From Actinoplanes sp. TBRC 11911 (lineage in GTDB: Bacteria; Actinomycetota; Actinomycetes; Mycobacteriales; Micromonosporaceae): a DNA stretch of 64,000 nt. A model generated the notes under the pieces. The model ran no database searches. It was not told the DNA's origin and saw only the letters and a program-made list of their open reading frames with translations. Positions 15,403-24,831 of the stretch are shown one piece after another; within the stretch, counting starts at the first letter, position 1, and each line of letters starts with the position of its first letter. The position numbers were made by a program, and so were the translations under genes. The DNA lies in NCBI RefSeq assembly GCF_012933445.1, contig NZ_JABBNC010000016.1, positions 1 to 64,000 on the forward strand, written 5' to 3'.

Positions 15403-16422
15403 ATGACGCTGCCCGAAGTGCACCTCGTCGGCGCTTCGCGGGCCGAGGCTCTCCGGCTCGCCCCGATCGCGCTGGCCATGCGCGAGCAGGGAACCCTTTC
15501 GGCGGTGCTGCTGGCGGCCGGCCCGGATCCGGCCGCGGTCGACGCCACGTACGCCGCCTTCGGGCTGACTCCCAAGATCACGATGCCGACCGGGGACGAC
15601 CCGGCCGAGGCGTTGCGCCGCTTCGACGCGCTCTGGGCGGGTCGCACACCGGCCGCCGTCGTGGTGCGCGATTTCCTGGCCGCCGGGCTGGCCGCGCACT
15701 GGCGCCGGATTCCGATCATGCAGATCGACGCGGGCCGCCGATCGAGCGACGTGACCCCGGTGGCAACCGACGCCGACCGGCGGCTGCTCGCCCAGGTCAC
15801 CACCCTGCACCTGGCCGCGACACCGCTGGCCGCCATGAACCTGCTGGATGAGCGCGTGGTCGCCGGGGACGTGCTGCTGACGGGCGGCACGGCTGCCGAC
15901 GCGGCCCGGGCGCTCGCCGGCCGCCGCGAGGAGGCGCCGGTCCGTTCCCGGCGACTCGTCGTGGTGGGAGCGGACGCGGCGCCGGTGGTCGCGGCGCTGC
16001 GTCCGCTCACGGTCCGGTTCGGCGATCTCGAGGTGCTCGCGCTGGGCGGGGAGCTCCCGTCCGCGTTGCGCGCCGCTCTGCTCGCCGAGGCGTACGTGGT
16101 GATCACCGCGGACGAGGATCTGACCGAGGAGGCCCTCGCGGCCGGTGCCCCGGTTTTCGTCCTGGGGAATGCCGGCGCCTACGCCGAGGCGATTCACGCC
16201 GGGAGCGCGCGGCTGGTCGGACCGGATCCGGCGACCGTGGCGGTGAAGATGGCGGGCCTGCTGGCCGGCCGGGTGCACCGCGACACGATGGTGGCCGGCG
16301 GCAACCCGTACGGCGACGGCCTGGCCGCGCAGCGGGTGGCCCAGGCGACCGCCGCCCTGCTCGGCCATGGGCAGTTCCCCGACCCGATGCCCGCCCGGCC
16401 GGTGGCCGGCGCGACCCGCTAG
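15403..16422 (+). CDS. UDP-GlcNAc 2-epimerase-like protein with altered active site
   Basis: The 339-aa product is related to the non-hydrolysing UDP-N-acetylglucosamine 2-epimerases (WecB/MnaA, about 370 aa), with GT-B fold. Recognisable blocks are QIDAGRRS (where active enzymes have VEAGLRT), a DADRRLL block in place of PEExNR, TGGTAADA for the TGNTVID loop, and the C-terminal NPYGDGLAAQRV. The HRREN segment carrying the catalytic His is not visible and the acidic residues are shifted from Glu to Asp. It may therefore have lost or changed its activity. It is followed 8 bases later by a SnoaL-like gene. Confidence 0.7.
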   Translation: MTLPEVHLVGASRAEALRLAPIALAMREQGTLSAVLLAAGPDPAAVDATYAAFGLTPKITMPTGDDPAEALRRFDALWAGRTPAAVVVRDFLAAGLAAHWRRIPIMQIDAGRRSSDVTPVATDADRRLLAQVTTLHLAATPLAAMNLLDERVVAGDVLLTGGTAADAARALAGRREEAPVRSRRLVVVGADAAPVVAALRPLTVRFGDLEVLALGGELPSALRAALLAEAYVVITADEDLTEEALAAGAPVFVLGNAGAYAEAIHAGSARLVGPDPATVAVKMAGLLAGRVHRDTMVAGGNPYGDGLAAQRVAQATAALLGHGQFPDPMPARPVAGATR

Positions 16423-16430
16423 GAGCACCG

Positions 16431-16781
16431 ATGGACGTGGCCGGTTTCTGGACCCACTCGTGGACCAGCGACGACCGGGTGGCGGTCCGGCACCTGCTGT
16501 CGCCGGACGCGGAGATCGAGTGGAACCTCGACGCCGTGGTCGACGAGGAGGAGCTGGTGCAAACCCTGCATCGGATCGCGGTCTTCGCCGACGACGTCAC
16601 CGTGGTCGGTCAGACACCGGCCGACGACGGAGTCGCGATCAGCTACGACATGGTGGCGCCGTTCGGGACGGCTCGCATGATCGAGTTCCTGACGATCACC
16701 GGCGGCCGGATCACCGAGGTGCGCCAGGTGTACGACGTGGTGGCGACCGATCGATATTTTCCCGGTCTCTACCAGCAATAA
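16431..16781 (+). CDS. SnoaL/NTF2-like small protein
   Basis: The 116-aa product has the cone-shaped alpha+beta pattern of SnoaL/NTF2-like proteins. An N-terminal helix (FWTHSWTSDDRVAVRHLLSP) is followed by DAEIEWN, a central helix (LVQTLHRIAVFADD) and paired beta strands (ISYDMVAP, MIEFLTITGGRITEVRQVYD). Members range from cyclases and isomerases to non-catalytic binding proteins; no catalytic assignment is possible. It lies 8 bases downstream of the epimerase-like gene and is probably co-transcribed. Confidence 0.75.
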   Translation: MDVAGFWTHSWTSDDRVAVRHLLSPDAEIEWNLDAVVDEEELVQTLHRIAVFADDVTVVGQTPADDGVAISYDMVAPFGTARMIEFLTITGGRITEVRQVYDVVATDRYFPGLYQQ

Positions 16782-16808
16782 CGGTCAGGATCTGACAGGT
16801 TTCCCGGC

Positions 16809-16814
16809 TAGCGT
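16809..16814 (+). promoter_or_regulatory. -10 element of the VOC gene
   Basis: TAGCGT ends 6 bases before ATG 16821. There is no ribosome-binding site in the gap, so a leaderless transcript is likely. Confidence 0.45.
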
Positions 16815-16820
16815 CCGGTC

Positions 16821-17258
16821 ATGCCCTTTGACTTTCAGGTAGTCGTCGATTCCGCCGATCCGCACCCGCTCGCCGACTGGTGGGCTGAGACCCTCGACTG
16901 GGAGGTGGAGAAACCGGACGAGGATCTCATCCGCGGCCTGGTCGCCGGCGGCCAGGCCGACGAGTCGGACACCACCACCCACGACGGGCGGCTGGTGTGG
17001 CGCGTCGGCGCGGCCATCCGGCACCCCGAGGCGTACTCGAGTGGAAAGCCGCGCCGCGTGCTCTTCCAGGTCGTGCCCGAGCCGAAGACCGTGAAGAACC
17101 GGGTTCATCTCGACGTGTTCGTCGGCAGCGACCGGATCGACGAGGTACGGGACGCCCTGGTCGCCCGGGGTGCCACGTTCCTGCACTCCGGCCGCCAGGG
17201 TCCGTTCTCCTGGCACACCATGGCCGACATCGAGGGTAACGAGTTCTGTATCAGCTGA
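16821..17258 (+). CDS. VOC-family (glyoxalase/bleomycin-resistance fold) protein
   Basis: 145-aa single VOC module. It shows the paired beta-alpha-beta pattern (FQVVVDSADPHPLADWWAETLDWEV, then VHLDVFVGSDRIDEVRDALVARGATF) and ends MADIEGNEFCIS, where the Glu is the usual metal-ligand position. Members of this actinobacterial subfamily are mostly uncharacterised, so the reaction is not assignable. The coding region overlaps the convergent hydrolase gene by 8 bases at the stop codons. Confidence 0.85.
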   Translation: MPFDFQVVVDSADPHPLADWWAETLDWEVEKPDEDLIRGLVAGGQADESDTTTHDGRLVWRVGAAIRHPEAYSSGKPRRVLFQVVPEPKTVKNRVHLDVFVGSDRIDEVRDALVARGATFLHSGRQGPFSWHTMADIEGNEFCIS

Positions 17259-18009
17259 CCGGCACCGGCAGGGCGCGGTCGAGCAGCGCGAACAGGTTCG
17301 TCCAGTGGCGCTGCTCGCCGGCCTCCTGGTACGCGGCCGTGTCGCTCATGGTGAACCCGTGCGGGGCGTCCGGGTAGACCTCGGACGTGTATCGCACGCC
17401 GGCCGCGGCCAGGGCGCCCTCCAGCGTCGCGATCTCCTCCGGCGTCATCGACCGGTCATGATCCGCGTGCGCGAAGTAGACCTCGCCGGTGATCGAGCCG
17501 ACGCCCAGGTGCGGGCTGTCCGGCTGGTCGGTGACGACGGTGCCGGCGTGGAAGCTGCCCAGCGCGGCAAAGCTTCCCGGGTACGCCTCGATGACCCGCA
17601 ACGCGTTCCGCCCGCCCATGCAGTAACCGGTGATCACCCGCGGCCCGGTGGCGACGTCATCCTGGGCGGCGAGGAAGCCGAGGTAGGCCCCCGCGTCCTC
17701 GACGACCTTCGCCGGCGTGAGTGTCCTGATCATCGGCATCAGCTTCTGACCGAAGACGGACCCGTCCGCCATCTCCTCCGGCGTCAGGATCGGCGACCGC
17801 GAACTGCGGTAGAACAGGTTCGGCATCAGCACCGCGTAGCCGCGCTCGGCGATCCGCTCGGCCATCGCGATCAGGCGCGGACGCAGGCCGTAGGCATCCA
17901 TGAACATCAGGACACCCGGAAACGGCCCGGCACCATCGGGCTTGACCAGGTACGCGTCGGCGATGCCATCCGCCGTCGGAATATCCACCGCCGTGGTCGT
18001 GGTGTGCAT
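17251..18009 (-). CDS. Dienelactone hydrolase family protein
   Basis: 252-aa cytosolic alpha/beta hydrolase of the dienelactone hydrolase family. GYCMGG carries the nucleophilic Cys, ADHD the acidic residue and PDAPHGF the catalytic His, completing a Cys-Asp-His triad. The N-terminal block DAYLVKPDGAGPFPGVLMFMDAYG is also typical. Natural substrate unknown. ATG 18009 lies 7 bases after a TACGGT -10 element. The gene is divergent from a TetR regulator only 59 bases away, which suggests direct control by that regulator. Confidence 0.88.
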   Translation of the reverse strand: MHTTTTAVDIPTADGIADAYLVKPDGAGPFPGVLMFMDAYGLRPRLIAMAERIAERGYAVLMPNLFYRSSRSPILTPEEMADGSVFGQKLMPMIRTLTPAKVVEDAGAYLGFLAAQDDVATGPRVITGYCMGGRNALRVIEAYPGSFAALGSFHAGTVVTDQPDSPHLGVGSITGEVYFAHADHDRSMTPEEIATLEGALAAAGVRYTSEVYPDAPHGFTMSDTAAYQEAGEQRHWTNLFALLDRALPVPVS

Positions 18010-18016
18010 GCCGCGA

Positions 18017-18022
18017 ACCGTA
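18017..18022 (-). promoter_or_regulatory. -10 element of the dienelactone hydrolase gene
   Basis: TACGGT on the minus strand, 7 bases before the ATG at 18009 (leaderless). Confidence 0.5.
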
Positions 18023-18028
18023 ACACCA

Positions 18029-18048
18029 ACCGGGGAGGGTCCCCCGGT
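18029..18048. promoter_or_regulatory. Candidate TetR operator between divergent promoters
   Basis: The inverted repeat ACCGGGG (18029-18035) / CCCCGGT (18042-18048) with a 6-base centre lies exactly between the two divergent -10 elements. It covers both -35 positions. That is where a TetR repressor would block hydrolase transcription and its own. Confidence 0.45.
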
Positions 18049-18055
18049 CCCGTCG

Positions 18056-18061
18056 TAGGCT
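18056..18061 (+). promoter_or_regulatory. -10 element of the TetR gene
   Basis: TAGGCT ends 7 bases before ATG 18069, so the transcript is probably leaderless. Confidence 0.5.
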
Positions 18062-18068
18062 GTCACCC

Positions 18069-18623
18069 ATGGCACACCGTTTGCGCGCGGACGCCGAGCG
18101 CAACCGAACGGCGCTGCTCTCCGCGGCCCGCGAGGTGTTCGGCGAGCACGGTCTGGACGCATCGCTCGATGAGATCGCCCGGCGTGCGGGGGTGGGCAAC
18201 GCCACGCTGTACCGCCGCTTCCCGACCCGTCGCGACCTGATCGCCGAGGTGTTCGCGGGGCAGATGGCCGAGTACGTCGCGCTGGCCGAGTTCGCCATGG
18301 TCGAGCCCGACCCGTGGCCCGCGTTCGTGGCATATCTGACCCGGCTGTTCGAGATGCAGGCCACCGATCGCGGCCTGTCCGAGCTGCTGGTGAACTCGCG
18401 GTTCGACGACGACGACCGGCTCGCCGGTCTGCGCGCGGCGGCCCAGCGAGGCGCCACCGACGTGATCGAGCGGGCCCAGCACGCGGGCGTGCTTCGTCCC
18501 GATTTCACCCGGCAGGACTTGAGCCTTCTGCTGCGCGCCAACGCCGCCGTGGTGCACCGCGTGGATCTCCCCAATGCCTGGCGACGGCACCTGGACCTGC
18601 TGCTCGACGGCCTGCGCCGCTAG
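18069..18623 (+). CDS. TetR-family transcriptional regulator
   Basis: 184-aa TetR regulator. The N-terminal HTH spans residues 10-57 (LLSAAREVFGEHGLDASLDEIARRAGVGNATLYRRFPTR, quoted here as two halves around the recognition helix NATLYRRF). It is followed by a helical ligand-binding domain with a C-terminal SBP-like WRRHLDLLLDGL. It is divergent from the dienelactone hydrolase gene with an inverted repeat between the promoters. Local repression and autoregulation are therefore likely; the inducer is unknown. Confidence 0.9.
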   Translation: MAHRLRADAERNRTALLSAAREVFGEHGLDASLDEIARRAGVGNATLYRRFPTRRDLIAEVFAGQMAEYVALAEFAMVEPDPWPAFVAYLTRLFEMQATDRGLSELLVNSRFDDDDRLAGLRAAAQRGATDVIERAQHAGVLRPDFTRQDLSLLLRANAAVVHRVDLPNAWRRHLDLLLDGLRR

Positions 18624-18632
18624 GCGGCGCCG

Positions 18633-19232
18633 TTACGCGAAGCCGCTGCCCGCCTCGGCCAGCGACGCCTGCACGATCGACCACAGGTTGGTCCCGGGCG
18701 GGGCCTCCAGCCAGACGTGCCACGCCACCCGCAGCGACGCCAGGAACACCGCCGAGGTCAGCCGCGCCCGGATGGCCATCGGGTCGGCCTGGCCGGACCG
18801 GGCCGTGACCTCGGCCGCCAGCTCACGCTCCAGCGCCGCGAACGTCTGCGCCTGGGCCGCCACCAGGGTCGGATGGCTGCGCACCAGGCGTCCCTGGGCG
18901 ATCATCTGCGGGTCGAGGTCGCCGAGCGTGCGGTAGAACTCGGCGGCCGCGGCGGTGAGCGCCTGCCACGGCGTCTCGTCCGCCGGACGGGCCCGCACCT
19001 TCTCGATGAGCGAGTGGATGCGCTGGAAGTCGCCGTACATCAGCGCTTCCTCTTTGCTGCCGAAGTAGTTCGAGAACGTACGCCGGGAGACGCCGGCCTC
19101 GTCCGCGATCGCCTCGACCGTGACGCGGTCGGCGCCGTGCTCGATAGCGAGCCGGAGCGCCGCGTCATGCAACGCCTGCCGGGTGGCGGCCTTCTTACGC
19201 TCGCGGAGTCCCGGTTCCGCCGTCGTACTCAT
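18633..19232 (-). CDS. TetR-family transcriptional regulator
   Basis: 199-aa TetR regulator: basic N-terminus (RERKKAATRQALHDAALRL), HTH with VTVEAIADEAGVSRRTFSNYF, and a C-terminal domain of the type common in actinobacterial MftR/AcrR-like regulators (ending LWSIVQASLAEAGSGFA). ATG 19232 lies 6 bases after TATCCT, so the start is taken there rather than at an ATG 78 bases upstream. It is convergent with the preceding TetR gene (9-base gap) and divergent from the GGDEF gene, which it may control. Confidence 0.9.
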   Translation of the reverse strand: MSTTAEPGLRERKKAATRQALHDAALRLAIEHGADRVTVEAIADEAGVSRRTFSNYFGSKEEALMYGDFQRIHSLIEKVRARPADETPWQALTAAAAEFYRTLGDLDPQMIAQGRLVRSHPTLVAAQAQTFAALERELAAEVTARSGQADPMAIRARLTSAVFLASLRVAWHVWLEAPPGTNLWSIVQASLAEAGSGFA

Positions 19233-19238
19233 CTGTCG

Positions 19239-19244
19239 AGGATA
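19239..19244 (-). promoter_or_regulatory. -10 element of the second TetR gene
   Basis: TATCCT on the minus strand ends 6 bases before ATG 19232 (leaderless). Confidence 0.45.
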
Positions 19245-19468
19245 TCGGCGCCGGATGTGAGTGTTTGCGGCTCTGATTGTCGCGCGGGCAGATGAACCGC
19301 GGGGCGACATTGGTCACTCGCTCCCCTGTGGGAGGAACTTCTCACGGAGAGCTAACCTTCGAAAGCGGAGCGCTGATCATTCGCGGACGCTCGGAGATTT
19401 TCCGGGATGTTCCTCACCTCCGGTCGGTGACGATGGTCGCGGTGACGAGCGCGGGAAGGGGCGGCGAC

Positions 19469-21061
<1,593 letters not shown>

Positions 21062-21174
21062 CCCGCACACTCCACTCCGTAGTCGGCGGGGCTGCTTTGA
21101 TCGATTTCGACCGTTACTCTGTACCGCACTGACGGACATCGGCCCGGGGGTGCGGGTCGAGTGAGGAGGCGGTC

Positions 21175-21984
21175 GTGCCGGACGACAGCGAGGTCGCACC
21201 ACCGGGCGTCAACATCAATGTGCCGCACTCCGCTCGCATCTACGACTACTGGCTGGGCGGTAAGGACAACTTCGCCGTCGACCGGGCCGTCGGCGAGGCG
21301 ATGATGAAGGCCATCCCCGGCATGCGGTATATGGCCGGCGAGAACCGCAAGTTCGTCCACCGGGCGGCGAATTTTCTGGTTGATAAGGAACGGATCGGCC
21401 AGTTCCTCGACATCGGAACGGGCATCCCGACCCGGCCCAACCTGCACGAGGTCGCCCAGAAGATCGAACCGACGGCCCGCGTGGTGTACGTGGACAACGA
21501 CCCGATCGTGCTGGTCCACGCGCGCGCCCTGATGATCAGCTCGGAGGACGGCCGCAGTGAGTACATCTCGGCGGACATCCGTGATCCGGCGTCGATCCTG
21601 AACGATCCGGTTCTGAAGGACACGCTCGACTTCACCCAGCCGATCGGGCTGACCCTGATCGCGATCCTCATGCTGCTGGCGGATGAGGACGATCCGTGGG
21701 ACAAGGTGGCGACGCTGCGGGACCGGATGCCGTCCGGGAGCTGCCTGGCCATCACCCATCCGACCGCCGATTTCAACCCGGCCGAGGTGGGCGCGGCGGT
21801 CGACGCGGCCACCGGCGCCGGGATGACGCTGGTGGTCCGCTCCAAGGAGGAGGTGCAGCGCTTCTTCGGGGATTGGGAGCTGCTCGACCCGGGGCTGGTG
21901 CCGGTGTCGGCGTGGCGGCCGGACGAGCCGGTCGCCGAGCCGGAGGCGGCGTACTACTGGTCGGGCGTGGCCCGGAAGCCGTAA
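21175..21984 (+). CDS. DUF574 (SAM-dependent methyltransferase-like) protein
   Basis: The 269-aa product is of the large actinobacterial DUF574/S-adenosyl-methyltransferase family. It shows the diagnostic PHSARIYDYWLGGKDNF near residue 16, the SAM-binding QFLDIGTGIPTRPN, VVYVDNDPIVL (acidic strand-2 end), and the late motif EEVQRFFGDWELLDPGLVPVSAWRP. Substrates of the family are unknown. GTG 21175 follows GAGGAGG. It stands alone. Confidence 0.92.
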   Translation: MPDDSEVAPPGVNINVPHSARIYDYWLGGKDNFAVDRAVGEAMMKAIPGMRYMAGENRKFVHRAANFLVDKERIGQFLDIGTGIPTRPNLHEVAQKIEPTARVVYVDNDPIVLVHARALMISSEDGRSEYISADIRDPASILNDPVLKDTLDFTQPIGLTLIAILMLLADEDDPWDKVATLRDRMPSGSCLAITHPTADFNPAEVGAAVDAATGAGMTLVVRSKEEVQRFFGDWELLDPGLVPVSAWRPDEPVAEPEAAYYWSGVARKP

Positions 21985-22051
21985 TGGAGGCCGGTCGAGC
22001 GGCGTGGCACGGGGGAACCAGACCGCCCGACCGGGGTCGGGGGAGCGCCGG

Positions 22052-22369
22052 TCAGGCGCTCGATCGGGTGATCGGCCGTTCCACCCGCCATCGCGGTCGT
22101 TTCCGTGCCAGTGGCGCGGGTATTGAATCTGCGCGAATCAAATATTGTCGTCGGTCGCCCTCACGACCGGCGGAGTCCACCACCACGCCTTCGGTCTCGA
22201 GCCATTTGTCGCCACCACAGGCGACAACGCGAGACCACTCGACGTGTACGAGGCGTAACCGAAGCGTGCCTCTACCCCAGCGGTAGTCCCCCTCGGCGAA
22301 CTCGTGCGCGGACCATCGTGGACAGCGCTCCAACAAGCGCCCGCCACGGAACATCAGCGCGGTCGGCAC
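22052..22369 (-). CDS. Hypothetical protein
   Basis: The probable 105-aa product has motifs reminiscent of a small actinobacterial family seen beside XRE/DUF397 genes: HEFAEGDYRWGRGTLRLRLVHVEW, then KWLETEGVVVDSAGR. I take GTG 22369 as the start. The open frame continues upstream to 22546, where it overlaps the next gene and loses protein-like composition. ATG 22354 is also possible. Function unknown. It follows the next gene on the same strand after 61 bases. Confidence 0.45.
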   Translation of the reverse strand: MPTALMFRGGRLLERCPRWSAHEFAEGDYRWGRGTLRLRLVHVEWSRVVACGGDKWLETEGVVVDSAGREGDRRQYLIRADSIPAPLARKRPRWRVERPITRSSA

Positions 22370-22430
22370 GGGGACCCGCAGGCCGGGTAGATGACCGGCA
22401 TGTCTACCCCGTGCGCAACGAACGAGCTCA

Positions 22431-22682
22431 CTAGCGCGCGTGGGAACCACCCTCCTCCGCCGGCGGCTCGGGATCGGCCACCGCCACCTCGGGGCGGGCC
22501 AGGGCATACCTGACCCCGCCAAATCGATGCGTGACGGTGCTCGCACGGGCCGAGGCGGCCGTCACGTCGTCGGTCAGCGACCCGCCTTTGAGGACGGGTG
22601 CGGGGTTGCCACGGCGCGGGCTGTCGACCGTGTCGCGGGAACCTTGATCGGCGTGCTCAGGACCGATGTTGGGAACCGTCAT
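22431..22682 (-). CDS. Small hypothetical protein
   Basis: 83-aa acidic, hydrophilic protein starting MTVPNIGPEHADQG at ATG 22682, with AGAGG 8-9 bases upstream. The middle has VLKGGSLTDDVTAASARASTVTHRFGGVRYALARPE. No family is recognised. It is the first gene of a short minus-strand pair and divergent from the DUF397 gene, so it probably belongs to the same regulatory neighbourhood. Confidence 0.55.
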   Translation of the reverse strand: MTVPNIGPEHADQGSRDTVDSPRRGNPAPVLKGGSLTDDVTAASARASTVTHRFGGVRYALARPEVAVADPEPPAEEGGSHAR

Positions 22683-22808
22683 GTCGTCACCTCTCGCTTG
22701 GACGCCCCCGCCAAGGAGCCTTGCGCCGAGGCCGCAGACGCTGTTTCCGCGACCGGTCCGTCACTAAAAGATGTCACCGTAAGTGACCCCCGAAGGGAAC
22801 GTACGTGC

Positions 22809-22861
22809 GTTATCATGCTCACAATCCCGTGAGTTAGCAAGGCCAAATGCACGTGCATTTG
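22809..22861 (+). promoter_or_regulatory. Promoter-operator block upstream of the DUF397 gene
   Basis: 53-bp block: GTTATCATGCTC (22809-22820, with TATCAT as a candidate -10), a variable 16-base segment, GCAAGGCC, then the perfect 18-bp palindrome CAAATGCACGTGCATTTG (22844-22861). The same block with identical spacing occurs in opposite orientation upstream of the XRE regulator (24311-24363). The palindrome is probably the regulator's operator. Confidence 0.65.
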
Positions 22862-22945
22862 CACAGGGTGTGGAGATCTAGTTGCACACGGGAGAGTATC
22901 TGCCTCCGGACGATCCCCGGCCGGAGCAAACCTAGGGAGTTTCAC

Positions 22946-23182
22946 ATGACCCACGCGGTTAACGGCATCCCCGCCGGGCAGTTGGACGGTGTCACCTGGC
23001 AGAAGAGCCGGCGCAGCAACCCCAGCGGCAACTGCGTCGAGGCTGCCCTGCTGCCCACCGGTGAGGTGGCTGTGCGCAACTCTCGGGACCCTGAGGGCCC
23101 GGCCCTGATCTACACCCACGCCGAGATCGAGGCATTCCTCGGCGGCGTTCGCGACGGCGACTTCGACAACCTCCTCGGCTGA
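22946..23182 (+). CDS. DUF397 protein
   Basis: 78-aa DUF397 protein, the small acidic partner of XRE/DUF5753 regulators in actinobacteria. Motifs: WQKSRRSNPSGNCVEAALL, then GEVAVRNSRDPEGPALIYTHAEIEAFLGGVRDGDFD, which covers the whole domain. In characterised WhiJ-like pairs the two proteins act together on development and regulation. ATG 22946 is preceded by AGGGAG. It is controlled from a 53-bp block shared with the regulator gene, and it converges with that gene across a shared terminator. Confidence 0.9.
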   Translation: MTHAVNGIPAGQLDGVTWQKSRRSNPSGNCVEAALLPTGEVAVRNSRDPEGPALIYTHAEIEAFLGGVRDGDFDNLLG

Positions 23183-23222
23183 AGCCGGGTCACGAACGGG
23201 GGCGATAGACACTCACGATTTG

Positions 23223-23253
23223 AAGGCGTACGGGACCCGAACCCGTACGCCTT
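23223..23253. terminator. Bidirectional terminator between DUF397 and XRE genes
   Basis: Perfect 12-bp inverted repeat AAGGCGTACGGG (23223-23234) / CCCGTACGCCTT (23242-23253) with a 7-base loop. It lies 40 bases past one stop and 52 bases before the other. AA/TT ends give short U-runs in both directions. Confidence 0.85.
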
Positions 23254-23304
23254 TCGTGTGAATTCTTGAAGTTCGAGCTTTACGCTCAGCAACCGGTCGA
23301 GGGC

Positions 23305-24198
23305 CTAGGCCGGTCGGCCGACCTCGTGCAGCAGCTTGCCGAGGATCTCCGGGGTGTTGTTCGGCGCCTCGGCGTCGATGCAGACCCGCTCCATGGCCAT
23401 CGCGTAGTGGTCCACGTCCTCGCGCTTGTCCAAGTAGATCGCGCTGGTCAACTGTTCGACGTAGACGACGTCGGGCAGCTCCGGCTCGGGAAAACGCAGG
23501 ATCGCGAACGGACCGCCCGCGGCCGCGTGGCCGCCGGCGTGGAACGGGATGATCTGGAGGCGGACGTTCGGCTTCTTCGACGCCTCGATCAGGAACTCGA
23601 TCTGCGCCCGCATCACGTCGACGCCGCCGATCGGGCGGCGGAGCACGGCCTCGTCGATGACCGCCCACAACTGCGGGGCGTCCGGCCGGTCGAGGATCTG
23701 CTGGCGCTGGCGGCGAAGCTCGACCCGCTTGTTCATCTCCTCCGGGGTCACGCCGGCGTGGCCGAGCATGATCACGGCACGGGCGTAGTCCGGTGTCTGC
23801 AGCAGACCGGGGACGAACTGAATCTCGTACGTGCGGATGAGCGTGGACGCGGCCTCAAGCCCCAGATAGGACTGGAACCAGCCCGGCATCACGTCGCTGA
23901 ACTGCTGCCACCAGCCCGGGTTGTTCGCCTGGCGGGCCAGGACGAGAAGCTGCTCGCGCTCCTGGGCGTCGGCGACACCGTACAAAGTGAGCAGATCGGC
24001 GACGTCGCGCTCCTTGAAGCTGACCCGGCCGAGCTCCATGCGGCTGATCTTCGAGCCGGAAGCGCGGATCTCATACCCGGCGTCCTCACGGGTGATGCCC
24101 TTGCTTTCCCGCAAACGGCGCAGCTGCGCGCCCAAAAGGATGCGCAGCACGGTGGGGCCGCTGCCCGGCGCCTCCTCCTGCTGCGAACCCGTGCTCAC
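23305..24198 (-). CDS. XRE-family regulator with DUF5753 domain
   Basis: The 297-aa product has an N-terminal Cro/C1-type HTH (LRRLRESKGITREDAGYEI, ASGSKISRMELGRVSFKERD) and a C-terminal DUF5753 ligand-like domain (about 110-290, with YEIQFVPGLLQTPDYARAV and the late DVVYVEQLTSAIYLDK). It is the partner of the DUF397 protein (WhiJ-like system). GTG 24198 follows GAGGAG; an ATG at 24210 overlaps that site and is less likely. Its promoter carries the same palindromic operator as the DUF397 gene, so autoregulation and co-regulation are likely. Confidence 0.9.
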   Translation of the reverse strand: MSTGSQQEEAPGSGPTVLRILLGAQLRRLRESKGITREDAGYEIRASGSKISRMELGRVSFKERDVADLLTLYGVADAQEREQLLVLARQANNPGWWQQFSDVMPGWFQSYLGLEAASTLIRTYEIQFVPGLLQTPDYARAVIMLGHAGVTPEEMNKRVELRRQRQQILDRPDAPQLWAVIDEAVLRRPIGGVDVMRAQIEFLIEASKKPNVRLQIIPFHAGGHAAAGGPFAILRFPEPELPDVVYVEQLTSAIYLDKREDVDHYAMAMERVCIDAEAPNNTPEILGKLLHEVGRPA

Positions 24199-24310
24199 CT
24201 GACTCCTCATCGTTATCTGGGCTGCCCGGCCGCAGTCCTCAAGCATCCTAGAGGGGAGATCGCCCGGTGGGAAACAGGTCCATCCCCATGCCCGAAGCAT
24301 TCGCCCGTGA

Positions 24311-24363
24311 CGGATGCACGTGCATCCGGCCTTGCGAACGCACTTTTCAGCGAGCATGATAAC
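24311..24363 (-). promoter_or_regulatory. Promoter-operator block upstream of the XRE regulator
   Basis: Read on the minus strand: GTTATCATGCTC (24363-24352), 16 variable bases, GCAAGGCC, then the perfect 18-bp palindrome CGGATGCACGTGCATCCG (24328-24311). The length and element order are identical to the block at 22809-22861; the palindromes share the core ATGCACGTGCAT. Confidence 0.65.
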
Positions 24364-24504
24364 TGACAGACACGCACCGCCCGCTGACAGAGCGTGTCGA
24401 AAGTTCGGCTTCTCGGCCGACGCGAGTGTCCGTACGGCGTTGTATGCGGCACGGGGGTCACACAAGCCAAGCCGAGTCTCCGAGATCTGGGAGGGTCATC
24501 TCTG

Positions 24505-24831
24505 ATGTCCACGGCACCGACGTCCACCCCGTCCATCGCCCCGCCACAGCGAGACCCGGCGGACGTTGCGCCCGCCGACAGCTACCACCCGTCCGACCGC
24601 GTGTGGGTGTTTCGCGATGGCTGGCACGCCGGCGTGATCGAGGCAGCTTCCCCGCGTGCTGTGACGGTGCGGTACCGGCCGGGCCCCAACATCGGCACCG
24701 GCGTCGACACGTTCACCGCCCCGTACGTGAGCCGACGCTCCGACGAGGACCCGGCGCTGGATCGCCGCGACCGCAGGTACGGCTTTCCAATGACCGCCGC
24801 CGGTTTGCCGCTGCGAAACACCGCGGCATGA
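24505..24831 (+). CDS. Hypothetical protein
   Basis: 108-aa soluble protein. The N-terminal 27 residues are Ala/Pro/Thr-rich; the rest looks like a small beta barrel: DRVWVFRDGWHAGVIEAASPRAVTVRYRPG, then VDTFTAPYVSRRSDEDP. The pattern resembles short SH3-like domains, but I do not assign a family. ATG 24505 follows GGGAGGG at slightly long spacing. It overlaps the next ATG by 4 bases, so the two are coupled. It is divergent from the XRE gene. Confidence 0.65.
   Translation: MSTAPTSTPSIAPPQRDPADVAPADSYHPSDRVWVFRDGWHAGVIEAASPRAVTVRYRPGPNIGTGVDTFTAPYVSRRSDEDPALDRRDRRYGFPMTAAGLPLRNTAA

Noticed and set aside
22844..22861. Palindrome as a transcription terminator
   Set aside because: It has no loop and lies upstream of DUF397; its twin at 24311-24328 sits upstream of the XRE regulator at the same spacing, so an operator is the better reading.
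23266..24366. Plus-strand frame over the XRE gene
   Set aside because: Antisense shadow of the XRE/DUF5753 gene.
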